Below are positions 35,432 through 44,492 of a stretch of DNA of 64,000 nucleotides, one piece after another. Below the pieces are notes generated by a model, which ran no database searches, was not told where the DNA came from, and saw only the letters and a program-made list of their open reading frames with translations. The DNA is taken from positions 1-64,000 of the forward strand of contig JAVBKU010000004.1 in assembly GCA_031553875.1 (NCBI GenBank). The letters are read 5' to 3'. The first letter of the stretch is position 1; each line of letters opens with the position of its first letter. The DNA is from JAVBKU01 sp031553875 (GTDB lineage: Bacteria > Bacteroidota > Bacteroidia > Bacteroidales > Rikenellaceae). The translations under genes and the position numbers were made by a program.

Positions 35432-37471
35432 ATGAAAAACAGGATAACTATTTTTGCTATGACATTGATATCGGTCGTTATGGCCTCGTGCGGGGGAAAA
35501 GAAGAAAATGTTAAGGACGGCGGTTTTAAATGGGTTGTCGACCGTTTCGACGACATCAAGGTGTTGCGTTACCAGGTGCACGGTTTCGACGACCTGTTGC
35601 TCCAGGAAAAAAAACTCATCTACTATCTGAATCAGGCGGCTCTCTGCGGCAGGGATATATACACCGATCAGAATTTCAAATATAACCTCGTGATCCGCCG
35701 TACGTTGGAGACGATTTACGAAAACTACGACGGCAACCGCGAAACCGATGATTTCAAGGCCTTTGAAACCTACCTGAAAAAGGTGTGGTTCGCCAACGGC
35801 ATCCACCATCACTATTCCACCGACAAGTTCATTCCCCGCTTTTCGCAGGAGTATTTCGACAAGCTCATAGCCGCTACGCCCAAGGCCGCTTTCCCTGAAG
35901 ATTTCGGCGACCTCGACTCGATGATGAACGTCATAAAACCCGTGATCTTCGACCCGGAGCTCTATGCCAAGGGGGTGAACCAGCAACACGGCGACGATCT
36001 GGTGGCCACCTCGGCCTGCAACTACTACGAGGGAGTGACAGAAAAGGAGGTGCGCGATTATTATAAGGGCGTTATCGACCGTACGGACCGTACCCCCATA
36101 TCCTATGGCCTTAACAGTAAGATGGTCAAGGAGAACGGCCGTATTGTGGAGAAGGTATGGAAAGTGGGCGGCATGTATACAGCGGCCATCGAACGAATAG
36201 TCTACTGGCTTGAGAAGGCTGCCGAAGTGGCTTTCGAGCCCCAGAAGCAGACCATAGAGACACTTATATCCTACTACAAGTCGGGCGATTTGAAGACATT
36301 CGACAATTACAGCATACAGTGGGTGCAGGATACTATCTCCAACGTCGATTTCGTGAACGGATTTATCGAAACCTACGGCGACCCCATAGGCTACCGCGCC
36401 GCATGGGAGGGATTGGTCAATATCAAGGATGTGGAGGCCACACGCCGCACTGAGGCCATCAGCGCCGAGGCTCAGTGGTTCGAGGATCATTCGCCCATCG
36501 ACAACCGCTTCAAGAAGAGCGAGGTGAAGGGAGTGTCGGCCAAGGTTATCACGGCCACTATCCTGGGCGGCGCCTGCTATCCCGCCACCCCCATCGGCAT
36601 AAACCTGCCCAACGCCGACTGGATACGCCGCGACTACGGCTCCAAGTCGGTCACCATAGAGAATATCACCCAGGCGTACAACGAGGCGGCCAAGGGCAAC
36701 GGCTTCCTCGAAGAGTTCGTTCTCGACCCCGACCTGCGGACGTTGATGGAGAAGCATGGAGCGCTGGGCTCCGATCTCCATACCGACCTCCACGAGTGCC
36801 TGGGGCACGGCTCCGGTCAATTGGCTCCGGGAGTGAAAGGCGACGAACTGAAGAACTACGCTTCGACCCTTGAAGAAACCCGTGCCGACCTGTTCGCGCT
36901 ATACTATCTCAATAGCGATAAGTTGGTGGAAATGGGCATTATTCCCTCGCGCGACGTGGCTGTGTCCGAGTACGAGAAGTATATGATGAACGGGCTTATG
37001 ACCCAGCTCACCCGCATACACTTAGGCAAGGATATCGAGGAGGCCCACATGCGCAACCGCAAACTTATCGCCGAATGGTGTTATGAAAAGGGCCAGGCCG
37101 AGAATGTGGTGGAGATAGTGAAGAAGAACGGCAAGAGCTATGTCGTTATCAACGACTACGATAAGCTCAAAGGCCTCTTCGGGGATCTTCTGCGTGAGGT
37201 GCAGAGAATCAAGTCCGAGGGCGACTATGCCGCCGGGCGCGACCTTGTGGAGCGTTACGGAGTGAAGGTCGATCCGCTTCTGCATAAGGAGGTGCTGGAA
37301 CGTTATGCCGCCCTCAAGCTCGAGCCTTACAGCGGTTTCGTCAATCCCGTCTACCAGCCCATAATGAAGGGCGGCGAGATCGTGGATATAGTCATAGACT
37401 ATTCGCCCGATTACGTATCCCAGATGCTGGGTTACTCTAAGGAGTTCTCGTTCCTGCCGTCGAAGAATTAA
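35432..37471 (+). CDS. Dipeptidyl peptidase III family lipoprotein (M49)
   Basis: M49 enzymes remove dipeptides from the N-terminus of short peptides. The 679-aa protein has a lipoprotein signal (MKNRITIFAMTLISVVMASC). The zinc motif HECLGH (HExxGH) begins near residue 454 and EETRAD (EEcRAD type) near 481, giving the two His and the Glu ligands. PNADWIRRDYGSKSV precedes the zinc site as in Bacteroidota DPP III, which often are envelope-anchored. It most likely works on peptides in the periplasm or at the cell surface. The monocistronic gene ends at a hairpin terminator. Confidence 0.93.
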   Translation: MKNRITIFAMTLISVVMASCGGKEENVKDGGFKWVVDRFDDIKVLRYQVHGFDDLLLQEKKLIYYLNQAALCGRDIYTDQNFKYNLVIRRTLETIYENYDGNRETDDFKAFETYLKKVWFANGIHHHYSTDKFIPRFSQEYFDKLIAATPKAAFPEDFGDLDSMMNVIKPVIFDPELYAKGVNQQHGDDLVATSACNYYEGVTEKEVRDYYKGVIDRTDRTPISYGLNSKMVKENGRIVEKVWKVGGMYTAAIERIVYWLEKAAEVAFEPQKQTIETLISYYKSGDLKTFDNYSIQWVQDTISNVDFVNGFIETYGDPIGYRAAWEGLVNIKDVEATRRTEAISAEAQWFEDHSPIDNRFKKSEVKGVSAKVITATILGGACYPATPIGINLPNADWIRRDYGSKSVTIENITQAYNEAAKGNGFLEEFVLDPDLRTLMEKHGALGSDLHTDLHECLGHGSGQLAPGVKGDELKNYASTLEETRADLFALYYLNSDKLVEMGIIPSRDVAVSEYEKYMMNGLMTQLTRIHLGKDIEEAHMRNRKLIAEWCYEKGQAENVVEIVKKNGKSYVVINDYDKLKGLFGDLLREVQRIKSEGDYAAGRDLVERYGVKVDPLLHKEVLERYAALKLEPYSGFVNPVYQPIMKGGEIVDIVIDYSPDYVSQMLGYSKEFSFLPSKN

Positions 37472-37495
37472 CAGGAGAGAGAGCTATATATAACA

Positions 37496-37527
37496 CGTGG
37501 GCGGCCAGATCGGTCGCCCACGCTCTT
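37496..37527. terminator. Terminator between M49 peptidase and SMR genes
   Basis: CGTGGGCG/CGCCCACG with further inner pairs around AGAT, followed by CTCTTTTA. It lies between two convergent genes. Confidence 0.78.
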
Positions 37528-37857
37528 TTAATGTACCACCGTCTTGGAGAAGATGTTTATCACGAGTACACCCGCTATGATAAGCGTGATGCCTGCTATG
37601 GCAGGTAAATCTATAGCTTGCCTGAAGATAAATACCGATACCATAGCCGTCAGCACTATACCCACTCCCGCCCAGATAGCGTAGGTGACCCCCAACGGGA
37701 TTACCTTAAGGGCCAGCGACAGAAAGTAAAAACAGACAAGGTAGGCAACGGCCACGGTCAATGTGGGTAATAGTTTTGTGAAACCGTCGGAGGCCTTTAT
37801 AAAGCTCGATCCGATAACCTCAAACAGTATAGCCAAGCCTAAAAACAAGTAGTGCAT
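37528..37857 (-). CDS. Small multidrug resistance (SMR) family transporter, EmrE-like
   Basis: The 109-aa protein has four membrane helices. Glu13 (LAILFEVIGSSFIKAS) is the essential proton/substrate carboxylate of the family, and AIWAGVGIV carries the conserved Trp of helix 3. SMR proteins form dual-topology dimers that exchange protons for cationic drugs or guanidinium. The LFEVIGS and YAIWAG motifs fit the EmrE-type Qac subgroup better than SugE/Gdx, but I cannot be sure. Single gene, convergent with the peptidase gene. Confidence 0.9.
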   Translation of the reverse strand: MHYLFLGLAILFEVIGSSFIKASDGFTKLLPTLTVAVAYLVCFYFLSLALKVIPLGVTYAIWAGVGIVLTAMVSVFIFRQAIDLPAIAGITLIIAGVLVINIFSKTVVH

Positions 37858-37963
37858 AATTTTGATTTTTATGTATGGTGATTGCCGTCAATGCGGTATA
37901 CAGGCAAATTTACGCTAATTTTTTAATAGATTGTTCCGGACGTTTTTTTAAATGCAACAAAAA

Positions 37964-37994
37964 CAGCCGCGGCCTGATTTATAGGCCACGGCTG
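37964..37994 (-). terminator. Terminator after the GH97 genes
   Basis: CAGCCGCGGCCT and AGGCCACGGCTG pair with one mismatch over a 7-base loop. TTTTTGTTGC follows on the minus strand. Confidence 0.85.
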
Positions 37995-38027
37995 CTATGG
38001 AGTTATTGATTAAGTATTTAGCAGATA

Positions 38028-39917
38028 TTATTTCTTTGCCGGCACGAGGTATATCGCCGCGCCGCCAGTAGCCTTCAATGGCAGGTCGAGCACGGTTTTC
38101 GATGTCACCTGCTTGCTCTCGATGGCCACTTTCGTACGTGTGGGCAGGCTCATCGGGCCGTCGGTGAAGATGCGGGCTTCGTACTTCTTTCCGGCGGGAA
38201 GGAAGTCGAACGAGAGTTTCAGGTCGCGCGCGTCCATGCCGTTCATCACGCCCACATACCATACGTCGCCGCTGCGGCGAGCCATGGATACGTATTCGCC
38301 GATCTTACCGTCGAGCGCTTTGGTTTCGTCCCATACGGTGGGTACTTTTTCGAAGAACTCGATCTCGGGCTCGCCCTTATAGTCGCCCGGCGAGTCATAC
38401 CAGAACATGAACTGCAGGGGGCTATAATAGACCACAGCCATAGCCAGCTGGTGGGCGGGCGTGGCCTTTATCACCCTTTCCGGGCGGGCATGATAGTTGG
38501 ATTTTTCATTGGGGTCGTACTGTGAGAAATCGCGCTTGTAATAGCATATGGTATAGTCGGCGGCACCGCACACGAAGCGTGTGAAGGGAAGGGTGACGTT
38601 ATGTTTGGCGTCGGGGAATTCCTCGTTGCCCCTGATGCCCTCCTGCGTGAGGAGGTTGGGGTAGGTGCGAGAGAAGCCCGTGGGGCGATATTCGTCGTGG
38701 ATGTCGACCATGAGGCCGTGCTCCGCGCACCTCCTCACCGCATCGTGCATCCACATTGTCCAACCCTGCGAGCCTACCTGCACGAAGCCGAATTTGATGC
38801 CCACAACGCCCCATTTCTGGAACTGGTCGAGTACCTCGTCCAACTGCTGCGCCAAGGCGCGCTGGTTTACGTAAAGCCACAGGCCGATACCCTTGCTCTT
38901 GCCGTAGTTTACTACCTCCTCGATGTTGAGACCGTTGCGGGGCTTGGTGGCGTCGGAAGTCTTGAGGTATTCGCTGCCGTACCATCCCGCGTCTATGTGT
39001 GCGTACTGGAGGTTATGCGCGGCGGCAAAGTCGATCACCTTTTTGGCGCTCTCAGTCGAGAGACCTGCACGCATTACCTTGCCGGGCTTGATCCACTTGG
39101 TGTCGGCTATGGCGCAGGGCGGATTGAGGTTGAGGAATATGAAGTTATTTTCGATCAGTTCGCCCGGCTTCTTCGCGGCCATGATAACCCTCCAGGGGGT
39201 GGCGTAAGGCTCGATCTCATCCACCTCGCCGTACATGGAGCACCCGATAGTGGCGGTCTTACCCGGTTTTACGACGAACTTGGTGCGTGCATAGTTCACC
39301 ACTTCCGCTTCGCCGAGGCTGAGGAACGTGCCGTCGGGCAACTCGAGGGTCAGGGGCCTGTCGCACTCTTTCTTACTCCATACGGCGGGGTCGATGGCCA
39401 TCTTCTCGTAGGGGGTCTGCGCCCTCACGGTGTAGTAGCCCTGGGTACCTGCGGGCAGGGCGAATTCGGTTAGTTCGTCGGTGATGCGGAGATACGACTT
39501 GGTACCGGCGAACACATACCTGAAGGCCACGCCCTCGTTGTATGCGCGCACGACGATGTCGAGTTCCTTCTTACCGTTCTCAAAATGTATGACAGCCTGG
39601 CGGTAGTTGTCGGGGATCTCCGAACGTTCGCCGTATACGGGCTTCCAAGAGGATTTATTTTCAGAGATGTCGACCCCCTTTATTTTGGCGTTATCGGCCC
39701 ATGAGCCATTGCTTATGATGCCCATGGCGGATTCGAGGATGACGGGCTTGCCCTCGAAGTTCACGGTGTAGATCGGCGAGCCGTTTTTGAGCCAAACGCT
39801 CATTTCGAGCTTGCCGTTGGGCGAAGCGACCTTTACAGTTTCCGGAGTCTGAGCCGCCGAAACGCCGCACAGGAGCGCCATGGCACAGAGAGCAGAAAGA
39901 AATTTCTTCAGATTCAT
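38028..39917 (-). CDS. GH97 glycoside hydrolase (paralog 1)
   Basis: The 629-aa protein has a signal peptide (cleavage near VSAAQ) and the GH97 layout: an N-terminal beta-sandwich (VASPNGKLEMSVWLKNG), a (beta/alpha)8 barrel, and a small C-terminal beta domain. The catalytic region reads MVDIHDEYRPTGFSRTYPN and LLTQEGIRGNEEF; the Glu of GNEE aligns, by my reading, with the general acid. The strand with IKFGFVQVGS has Gly where retaining members have the nucleophile Asp, so the mechanism class is unclear. It is periplasmic and likely acts on an alpha-glycoside. It follows its close paralog after 24 bases. Confidence 0.9.
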   Translation of the reverse strand: MNLKKFLSALCAMALLCGVSAAQTPETVKVASPNGKLEMSVWLKNGSPIYTVNFEGKPVILESAMGIISNGSWADNAKIKGVDISENKSSWKPVYGERSEIPDNYRQAVIHFENGKKELDIVVRAYNEGVAFRYVFAGTKSYLRITDELTEFALPAGTQGYYTVRAQTPYEKMAIDPAVWSKKECDRPLTLELPDGTFLSLGEAEVVNYARTKFVVKPGKTATIGCSMYGEVDEIEPYATPWRVIMAAKKPGELIENNFIFLNLNPPCAIADTKWIKPGKVMRAGLSTESAKKVIDFAAAHNLQYAHIDAGWYGSEYLKTSDATKPRNGLNIEEVVNYGKSKGIGLWLYVNQRALAQQLDEVLDQFQKWGVVGIKFGFVQVGSQGWTMWMHDAVRRCAEHGLMVDIHDEYRPTGFSRTYPNLLTQEGIRGNEEFPDAKHNVTLPFTRFVCGAADYTICYYKRDFSQYDPNEKSNYHARPERVIKATPAHQLAMAVVYYSPLQFMFWYDSPGDYKGEPEIEFFEKVPTVWDETKALDGKIGEYVSMARRSGDVWYVGVMNGMDARDLKLSFDFLPAGKKYEARIFTDGPMSLPTRTKVAIESKQVTSKTVLDLPLKATGGAAIYLVPAKK

Positions 39918-39941
39918 AGTGTTATCTTGATGTTTGTGTGA

Positions 39942-41840
39942 TTACTTGGAGGGTGTGATCCATATCGCCGCGCCGCCCGTAGCCTTGAGGGGCAGTTTGA
40001 GGATGGTTTTCGAGTTTACGCTCCGGGTCTCCACCGACACTTTAGTGCGCGTGGGGATGCTCATGGGGCCGTCGGCGAAAATCTTGGCCTCGTATTTTTT
40101 GCCGGGAGTGAGAAAGTCGAGCGCAATGGTCATTTCCCTCTCTTTGTCACCGTTCATGGCGCCGAGGTACCAGTCGTTCCCGCTGCGGCGGGCCATGGCG
40201 ATATATTCACCGATACGACCGTCGAGCACTTTGCTGTCGTCCCATACGGTGGGTACGCGGTCGAAGAACTCTATCTCCGGCTCGCCCTTGTAATCCTCAG
40301 GCTTGTCATACCAATACATAGCCTGCAAGGGGCTGTAATATACCACGGCCATAGCCAACTGATGGGCGGGCGTGGCCTTTATCACGCGATCCGGCCTCTT
40401 GTGATAGTTAGGCTTCTCATTAGGGTCGTACTGCGAGAAATCGCGCGTGTAATAGCATATCGTGTAGTCGGCAGGGCCGCACAGGAAGCGAGTGAAGGGG
40501 AGCGTGACGTTGGTATTGGCGTCGGGGTACTCCTCATTGCCGTGAATGCCCTCCTGGGTGAGCAGGTTGGGATAGGTGCGTTCGAAGCCCGTGGGGCGCC
40601 ACTCGTCGTGTATGTCGACCATCAGTTTATGCTCTGCGCACTTCTTTATGGCCTCATGCAGCCATGTAGTCCACCTGTGCGAACCCACCTGCACGAAACC
40701 AAACTTGATCCCCGCCGCACCTACCTTCTGGTACGCATTGAGTATGTCGTCCAACTGTATCGATAGCGCCCTCTGGTCTACGTACAGCCACACGCCGATA
40801 CCCTTGCTCTTAGCGTAGGCTATCACGCCCGGAATATCAATGTTACCCCGGAAGGTGGAGGCGTCTGTAGATTTGTCATTGGACGGGCCGTTCCATCTGC
40901 CGTCGAAAAGTATATATTGCAGGTTGCGTGCCGCAGCGAAGTCGATAAGTTTCATGGCTCCGTCGGTAGTGAGTTTCACCTCGCGCATCATCTTACCGGG
41001 TTTGATCCACTTGGTGTCGGTTATGGCACAGGGGGCGTTGAGATTGAGGTATATGAAATTGTTCTCGAGGAGCTTGCCCGGAGTTTTGGCAGCCATTACG
41101 AGCCTCCAGGGGCTATAGAACGGTTCTATCTCGTCCACCTCGCCGTACATTGAGCAGGCGATGGTGTTGGGCTTGGTGGGTGAGAGGGTGAATTTCGTGC
41201 GTACGTAGTCTACCACCTGCGCCTCGCCCAGGGCGGCGTAGTTACCGTCGGGGAGTTCGAGCACCAGAGGCCTTTCGCATTCCCTGTCCTTCCACACGGC
41301 GGGATCGAGTTTCCATTTGAGGTATTTAGACTGGGCTCTCGGGGTAAAATAGGCCATAGTGCCTTCGGGGAGGGTGAACTGTGTATTCTCGCCGGTGATA
41401 TGCAGTACGTTGAGCGTACCCGCGAACATATACCTGAATGCCACGCCTTCATTGTAGGTCCTCACGATGATATCTAACTTGGTGCGGAGTCTTTCTGAGG
41501 GTGCGGAGATCTTCTGGAGGTGTATCACGGCCTGGTTGTAGTTATTCCTGATCTCGGCACGTTCGCCGTAAGGAGGTTTCCAGGTGGAGTTATTGCTCGA
41601 CGTTTCGACGCCTAAGAGCTTCACATCCTTGGCCCAGTCGCCTCTGCTTTCGATGCCCAGCTGTGATTCGAGTATTATGGGTTTACCCTCGAAGTTCACG
41701 GTATAGACGGGAGCATTACCCTTGAGCCACACGCTGATCTCGAATTTGCCGTCGGGAGAGGTCACCTTTGTGGGAGTTTCCTGCGCGAAAATGACCACGC
41801 TCATAAGGAGGCAGGCGGCGGAGAGAATAAGTCGCTTCAT
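39942..41840 (-). CDS. GH97 glycoside hydrolase (paralog 2)
   Basis: The 632-aa protein is collinear with the downstream GH97 and shares long blocks (KVTSPDGKFEISVWLKG, MVDIHDEWRPTGFERTYPN, LLTQEGIHGNEEYPDA, LPFTRFLCGPADYTICYY). It has a signal peptide ending near FAQE. It differs in the segment after VIHL (KISAPSERLRTKLD, a short insertion) and in the barrel loop DGRWNGPSNDKSTDAS. These differences suggest that the duplicated pair have diverged in substrate. It also has IKFGFVQVGS, hence the same open question on mechanism. It follows the oxidoreductase gene after a 160-base gap with a hairpin repeat. Confidence 0.9.
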   Translation of the reverse strand: MKRLILSAACLLMSVVIFAQETPTKVTSPDGKFEISVWLKGNAPVYTVNFEGKPIILESQLGIESRGDWAKDVKLLGVETSSNNSTWKPPYGERAEIRNNYNQAVIHLQKISAPSERLRTKLDIIVRTYNEGVAFRYMFAGTLNVLHITGENTQFTLPEGTMAYFTPRAQSKYLKWKLDPAVWKDRECERPLVLELPDGNYAALGEAQVVDYVRTKFTLSPTKPNTIACSMYGEVDEIEPFYSPWRLVMAAKTPGKLLENNFIYLNLNAPCAITDTKWIKPGKMMREVKLTTDGAMKLIDFAAARNLQYILFDGRWNGPSNDKSTDASTFRGNIDIPGVIAYAKSKGIGVWLYVDQRALSIQLDDILNAYQKVGAAGIKFGFVQVGSHRWTTWLHEAIKKCAEHKLMVDIHDEWRPTGFERTYPNLLTQEGIHGNEEYPDANTNVTLPFTRFLCGPADYTICYYTRDFSQYDPNEKPNYHKRPDRVIKATPAHQLAMAVVYYSPLQAMYWYDKPEDYKGEPEIEFFDRVPTVWDDSKVLDGRIGEYIAMARRSGNDWYLGAMNGDKEREMTIALDFLTPGKKYEAKIFADGPMSIPTRTKVSVETRSVNSKTILKLPLKATGGAAIWITPSK

Positions 41841-41886
41841 ATTTTAATATCTAATTATAATTACACTGTTTGCTGTTAAGACACGT

Positions 41887-41954
41887 TCATCCGGGCGGCT
41901 GTGGGGGTCGGCCGAAGGCCGAGCCGCCCGGATGAGCATCGCGATTCGCGATGC
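41887..41954 (+). repeat. Two-hairpin dispersed repeat, copy 1 (family C)
   Basis: TCATCCGGGCGGCT pairs perfectly with AGCCGCCCGGATGA (14 bp), with an inner TCGGCC/GGCCGA stem over GAA. A second hairpin GCATCGCG/CGCGATGC follows at once. The second copy is at 48555-48623 on the other strand. It separates the oxidoreductase gene from the GH97 pair. Confidence 0.85.
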
Positions 41955-42000
41955 AGGGACTTACACTATGACGAAATTTACACCAAGTAGTTTATTAAGC

Positions 42001-43824
42001 CTACCCCCTTGTTATCTCCTCCTTATCCTTGTCCCAGAACATAGTACGTCCTTCGAGGTAGGCCCTTGTGCCCATGTGGGCGGCCATGGCCTCGTCGAAG
42101 GCAGCATCGATGTCGCAGCTGGGCTGCCCACCCGCTCTGATGCAGTATAGCCACTCGCGCATATGGAGGTGCGTGGTGTCGTAACGGCGGCCTCCCGCGT
42201 AGGTGTAGAGTAGGCCGCGCTGAGCGAAGTAGGCCTGCGTGGGGGAGGTGAGGGCGTCGACATTAGTCTCGCCGGGAATGTATGTGTAGAACGTTTCGTC
42301 GGGCTTGATAAGGCCTTCGTCGATATAGGTCTTGTACCTCACGGACTCCTTGGTGGCGCTGAGCAGTAGCTTGTTCGACACATTGAGCGTGCCGTCGGTG
42401 CCCATGATAAGCTTGTTGCGCTTGTTGCTGTTGCCCTGAGTGGCGCTGTACAGCAGGGTCATATCCCTGTCTTTGAACTCTATGGTGGTCTGCAATACGT
42501 CGGGCACGGTGCGGCCGTCCTTGTATACGTACACGCCGCCCGAAGAGGTCACCGAAGAGGGGATGCCCACGCCCAGTATCTGGTTGATGGCGTCGTACTC
42601 GTGGGTGAGCAGGTCGCCGCTGAGGCCCGTGCTGTAATCCCACCAGCAGCGCCAGCGAAAGAAGCGTTCGAGCGAGAACCTGTCGCGCGCCTCGGGGCCC
42701 ATGAAGCGCTGAAGTTTATTGGAGCGCATGTAGCTCTCATACTCCCTGATGCTCTGCGCGGGGCCTTCGAACTGCTTCCAGTCGATGGTCTCGGGCGAGG
42801 CGCCCTCGATGATGGGGTAGACCCACGCACCGTTGGGGGTGTTGCGGTTGGTGGCTACCTGTATGAGCGATATTTTGCCGAGCATACCCTTGTCCACTAT
42901 CTCCTTGGCGCGGATGTAGCTGTCGGTCTGACGGCCCTGGTGCCCGAGCTGGAACACGATGCCGCTTTGTTTCACGACGTCTCTCACGCGATAAGTTTCG
43001 GGCACGGTCCACGACAAGGGTTTCTCCACGTATACGTGCTTGCCCCTTTTGGCGGCCTCGATGGTCATTTCGCAGTGCCAGTGGTCGGGAGTGGAGATCA
43101 CTATGGCGTCTACGTCTTCGGCAGCGATAAGCTCCTGGTAAGTACGGTAACGCTTGGGCTGAGGGCCTAACTTGCCGCCCACGCCGACCCTGTTTACGTT
43201 GGACCCGGCCACGGCCGCCCTCTCGCCATAAGGATCGAAAATATCGCACACGGCAGTGACTATCACATTCAGGTCGTCCTGCTCCATGAACATCTGGTAG
43301 CGGGTGTCGCTGCTGTTCTCCTTGAGGTTTTCTAACTGTTCGTCGATCCATTCGGGTTCGGCGAATCCCAGGGCGCGCATTAAGAGCTTGCCGCGGATAC
43401 CGAAGCCGATGATGCCCAGGCGTATCTGCTTGCCGTCCATGGCCGAGGGAATGGCCTTGCGCTTGTCGAACTTGAGGAAGTCGACCTTCTTTTTCTGCTC
43501 CTCCTCGTAGCGTATCTTCTTGAGTACTCCGTAGCCGAACACGCCGGCGACCGAAAGGCCCAACAGGGTCTTTATCGCGTCCCTGCGCCCCTGGGACTGA
43601 GGTTTGTCAGCCGCCTTTTTAGATGCGGCGGGCTTCTTGGCCTGGGGTGCCGCGGGAGATACGGCGGGCGTGGAGGCGGGTGCTTTCACTATCTTCTCCT
43701 CCGCCGGTTTGGCGGCTGCCTTGGAGGGTGATTTCTTTACGGGAGCCTTCTTTGCAGGGGCTTTTTTCGCGGGCGTTTTAGCTGCGGGAGCGGTCTTGGT
43801 ATCTTTTATGTCTTTCTTAGCCAT
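42001..43824 (-). CDS. Gfo/Idh/MocA oxidoreductase with histone-H1-like N-terminal tail
   Basis: The 607-aa protein has three parts. Residues 1-79 are a Lys/Ala/Pro-rich tail of AKKAP-type repeats like histone H1. Residues 80-101 read GRRDAIKTLLGLSVAGVFGYG, a twin-arginine-like signal or membrane anchor. From ~134 follow a Rossmann fold (LGIIGFGIRG) and a Gfo/Idh/MocA C-terminal domain with VISTPDHWHCEMTIEAAKRG and YVEKPLSWT. The EKP lysine is the usual catalytic/cofactor residue. Relatives act as sugar dehydrogenases or GH109-like NAD-dependent hydrolases; the substrate is unknown. The tail is real: its ATG lies 7 bases after the DoxX stop. The GH97 neighbours suggest a sugar role. Confidence 0.85.
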   Translation of the reverse strand: MAKKDIKDTKTAPAAKTPAKKAPAKKAPVKKSPSKAAAKPAEEKIVKAPASTPAVSPAAPQAKKPAASKKAADKPQSQGRRDAIKTLLGLSVAGVFGYGVLKKIRYEEEQKKKVDFLKFDKRKAIPSAMDGKQIRLGIIGFGIRGKLLMRALGFAEPEWIDEQLENLKENSSDTRYQMFMEQDDLNVIVTAVCDIFDPYGERAAVAGSNVNRVGVGGKLGPQPKRYRTYQELIAAEDVDAIVISTPDHWHCEMTIEAAKRGKHVYVEKPLSWTVPETYRVRDVVKQSGIVFQLGHQGRQTDSYIRAKEIVDKGMLGKISLIQVATNRNTPNGAWVYPIIEGASPETIDWKQFEGPAQSIREYESYMRSNKLQRFMGPEARDRFSLERFFRWRCWWDYSTGLSGDLLTHEYDAINQILGVGIPSSVTSSGGVYVYKDGRTVPDVLQTTIEFKDRDMTLLYSATQGNSNKRNKLIMGTDGTLNVSNKLLLSATKESVRYKTYIDEGLIKPDETFYTYIPGETNVDALTSPTQAYFAQRGLLYTYAGGRRYDTTHLHMREWLYCIRAGGQPSCDIDAAFDEAMAAHMGTRAYLEGRTMFWDKDKEEITRG

Positions 43825-43831
43825 GACGGGA

Positions 43832-44311
43832 TCAGATTACTTTGGGGATAAAGCGTTTGAGGTAGCGGTCGAAGCCGACGATCTGCGAGGTGGGGAACAT
43901 GATCAGCACCAGCAGGGCGAATATCTCCACCATATTCTTGTCGACCCACATGTATGAGCCTTCCATAGGCATGATAAAGTGGGCGCCGATAAAGGGCGGG
44001 TGCGACAGGTAGTACATGAGTAGCATCACGATGCCGCCCCACGAAGCTATGCGGGCGAAAGTCCCAGTTATAAGGCCGAGGCCTACGAGGAACAGACCCC
44101 ATTCGTTGGCCACGTTCACAAAGGACATCAGCGAGGCATTTTCCGACATGCTGACGAACATTTCTGACAACCACCCCTGTGCATCGCGCAGGTACATCGT
44201 GGCGTCCCAGGCCGGGTTGAGAATCTTGTGTATGCCCTCGTAGGCGAAGTGCCATCCTATGGCGAAGCGCAGCAGAACGAGGGCGGAGAGTTGTTTGGTA
44301 GAATAATTCAC
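43832..44311 (-). CDS. DoxX family membrane protein
   Basis: The 159-aa protein has four hydrophobic segments. It matches DoxX/DoxD-type proteins: LVLLRFAIGWHFAYEGIHKI at the N-terminus, then NEWGLFLVGLGLITGTFAR and GGIVMLLMYYLSHPP. DoxX proteins are linked to quinone or thiol redox in the membrane, but most are uncharacterised. It is the first gene of a unit with the H1-tailed oxidoreductase (7-base gap), so it may serve that enzyme, for example as an electron acceptor partner. That link is inference. Confidence 0.87.
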   Translation of the reverse strand: MNYSTKQLSALVLLRFAIGWHFAYEGIHKILNPAWDATMYLRDAQGWLSEMFVSMSENASLMSFVNVANEWGLFLVGLGLITGTFARIASWGGIVMLLMYYLSHPPFIGAHFIMPMEGSYMWVDKNMVEIFALLVLIMFPTSQIVGFDRYLKRFIPKVI

Positions 44312-44355
44312 TTTTGTTTCAGGTTATGTGAGGTTGGGTAATTTTTGCGAAACTC

Positions 44356-44363
44356 CAAATATA
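44356..44363 (-). promoter_or_regulatory. -7 box for the doxX-oxidoreductase unit
   Basis: The minus strand reads TATATTTG 45-52 bases before the DoxX ATG, after a T-rich tract. Confidence 0.55.
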
Positions 44364-44492
44364 TAAAAAAAAGCCAAGAAGAATGGCAAGAAAAAAGCCC
44401 TAACCGCGAAGATTTATTCCTGAAATGTATTATCTTTCGTGTCGAGTGAGTGCATAATGTGCGCGGGATAAACTTATAACCCATATACAGCC

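Noticed and set aside
35363..36820. 485-codon open frame opposite the M49 peptidase gene
   Set aside because: The peptidase has a lipobox and an intact zinc site; the opposite frame has no recognisable features.
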